Shown here: in pieces, positions 6,361 to 7,058 of the stretch
Layout of the letters: every line of letters starts with the position of its first letter
How positions within the stretch are numbered: the stretch's first letter is position 1
Origin: Rubrivivax sp.
Lineage (GTDB): Bacteria > Pseudomonadota > Gammaproteobacteria > Burkholderiales > Burkholderiaceae_C
DNA length: 7,058 bases
Assembly (NCBI GenBank): GCA_020851615.1
Contig: JADZCL010000183.1
Location: forward strand, 1-7,058
Direction of reading: 5' to 3'
Made by a program: the position numbers and the translations under genes
The notes under the pieces: generated by a model
Seen by the model: the letters and a program-made list of their open reading frames with translations, nothing else
What the model was told of the DNA's origin: nothing
The model's database searches: none

Positions 6361-6537
6361 GCGGGAGGGGCTCCGGATCGGGCGGACGCGGGGTGCGTCG
6401 GGGCGGCCATCCTAGCTTGCGGCTCCCGTGCCTGCTGGTGCACGCACGCTTGTCCGTGCGTGCCTGCCGGTTGCCTTGCTACGATGCCCGGCTGTGCCGG
6501 CCGCCTGTGGCCTGCGCGCTCGAAAGACACCTCGGCG
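6361..6537. promoter_or_regulatory. Divergent promoter region between the M20 operon and the EI24 gene
   Basis: Both flanking genes point outward, so promoters for both must lie here or very close. Candidate -10 hexamers are TAGGAT on the minus strand (6409-6414) and TACGAT on the plus strand (6480-6485). Neither has a good -35 at 16-18 bases, so both are weak guesses. The inverted repeat at 6440-6463 lies between them and overlaps or adjoins both -35 positions, a reasonable place for a shared operator. No fluoride-riboswitch pattern was recognised on the M20 side. Confidence 0.4.
6440..6463. repeat. Perfect 9-bp inverted repeat, possible operator
   Basis: GCACGCACG (6440-6448) and CGTGCGTGC (6455-6463) are exact inverted copies around a 6-base spacer. 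It lies in the divergent intergenic region. With no T-run on either side and genes pointing away, a terminator is unlikely. A repressor or activator site acting on one or both promoters is more natural. Confidence 0.55.
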
Positions 6538-7058
6538 ATGCGTGAGATGTTCGATGCCAGCTGGCGTGCTCTGGCCTACTGCTGGCATCCGCTGGCCCTG
6601 TTGTGGGGGCTGTTGCCCGTGCTCCTGGCCGCCGGCGGGGTATTTGGCCTGGGTTGGTTCGGCTGGGAGCCGGCGGTGGCGACAGCGCGCCAGGTGCTTG
6701 AGCATGCCGACCTGCTGAGTGCGCTCTTCGACTGGCTGCAGGCCATCGGCTTGCCGGACCTGCGTGCGCTGCTGGCGCCGATGATGGTCGTGGCGCTGGC
6801 GATGCCGGCAGTCGTCCTGGTCACGCTGCTGTTCGTGGCCTGGCTGCTGGCGCCGGCCATGGTGCGGCTGGTCGCGCGTCGGCGCTTTGCCGCCCTGCAG
6901 CGCAATCCGGGGGCGGCCGGGCCCTGGCGGGCGCTGGCCTGGTCGCTGCTGTGTGCGCTGGCCGCGGTGGTGGCGCTGGTGTCCAGCATGCCGCTGTGGC
7001 TGGTGCCGCCGCTCGTGTTCGTGCTGCCGCCGCTGGTCTGGGGCTGGTTGTGCTACCG
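6538..7058 (+). CDS. EI24-family membrane protein, 5' part
   Basis: The visible 173 codons encode an inner-membrane protein with hydrophobic segments at about 16-40, 78-108, 132-150 and 152-172. It resembles the EI24 domain family (PF07264, which also contains the sulfate permease CysZ), as seen in beta-proteobacteria: FDASWRALAYCWHP near the start, LLAPAMVRLVARRRFAAL (103-120) and PPLVFVLPPLVWGWLCY at the visible end. Family members are roughly 250-300 residues, so a third or more of the gene lies beyond the window. No frameshift is seen. ATG 6538 is preferred because it puts the FD dipeptide at the spacing I recall for relatives; ATG 6547 is an alternative, and neither has a strong ribosome site. 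Its role is not known; sulfate transport should not be assumed. It is divergent from the hydrolase operon and probably functionally separate. Confidence 0.8.
   Translation, partial: MREMFDASWRALAYCWHPLALLWGLLPVLLAAGGVFGLGWFGWEPAVATARQVLEHADLLSALFDWLQAIGLPDLRALLAPMMVVALAMPAVVLVTLLFVAWLLAPAMVRLVARRRFAALQRNPGAAGPWRALAWSLLCALAAVVALVSSMPLWLVPPLVFVLPPLVWGWLCY

Noticed and set aside
6361..6537. Fluoride riboswitch controlling the crcB-containing operon
   Set aside because: I looked for the conserved fluoride-motif segments on the minus strand of the leader and did not find them; crcB itself has no leader because it overlaps the M20 gene.

Overview
The window is GC-rich, and its real genes strongly prefer G or C at third codon positions. 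The family mix points to a beta-proteobacterium, probably order Burkholderiales: an EI24-type membrane protein of the kind I recall from that group, a multiheme cytochrome related to alcohol-dehydrogenase electron-transfer subunits, and CrcB/FluC next to catabolic amidohydrolases. This placement rests on remembered family resemblance, not on a search. No mobile element, CRISPR array, tRNA or rRNA was found.

Layout from left to right. Positions 1-437 hold no convincing gene, but contain a strong hairpin (25-51) and a clear rho-independent terminator on the plus strand (212-236). A compact plus-strand pair follows: a small secreted protein of unknown function (438-752) and, 4 bases later, a four-helix membrane protein of unknown function (757-1275). 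A 131-base gap with two hairpins separates it from a minus-strand block that converges on it. Read in its own direction, that block is an M20 metallo-amidohydrolase (6360 to 5167), the fluoride exporter CrcB/FluC (5170 to 4778, overlapping the M20 stop through ATGA), an amidase-signature serine hydrolase (4736 to 3330) and a large pentaheme c-type cytochrome (3314 to 1407). Spacings are -4, +41 and +15 bases, as expected for one operon. To the right, a divergent plus-strand EI24-family membrane protein starts at 6538 and runs off the window. The 177 bases between the divergent genes carry a 9-bp perfect inverted repeat.

Working together (inference): the two hydrolases cleave amide bonds by unrelated mechanisms, one with a bound metal pair and one with a Lys-Ser-Ser triad. 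The products could feed oxidation that delivers electrons to the cytochrome, but no dehydrogenase is visible, so the electron donor is unknown. The fluoride exporter between two amide-cleaving enzymes may be chance or may point to fluorinated substrates. The most distinctive item is the cytochrome, which looks like a diheme cytochrome c4-type module fused to a triheme alcohol-dehydrogenase-type module, with the usual Met ligand region of heme 3 changed to Phe.
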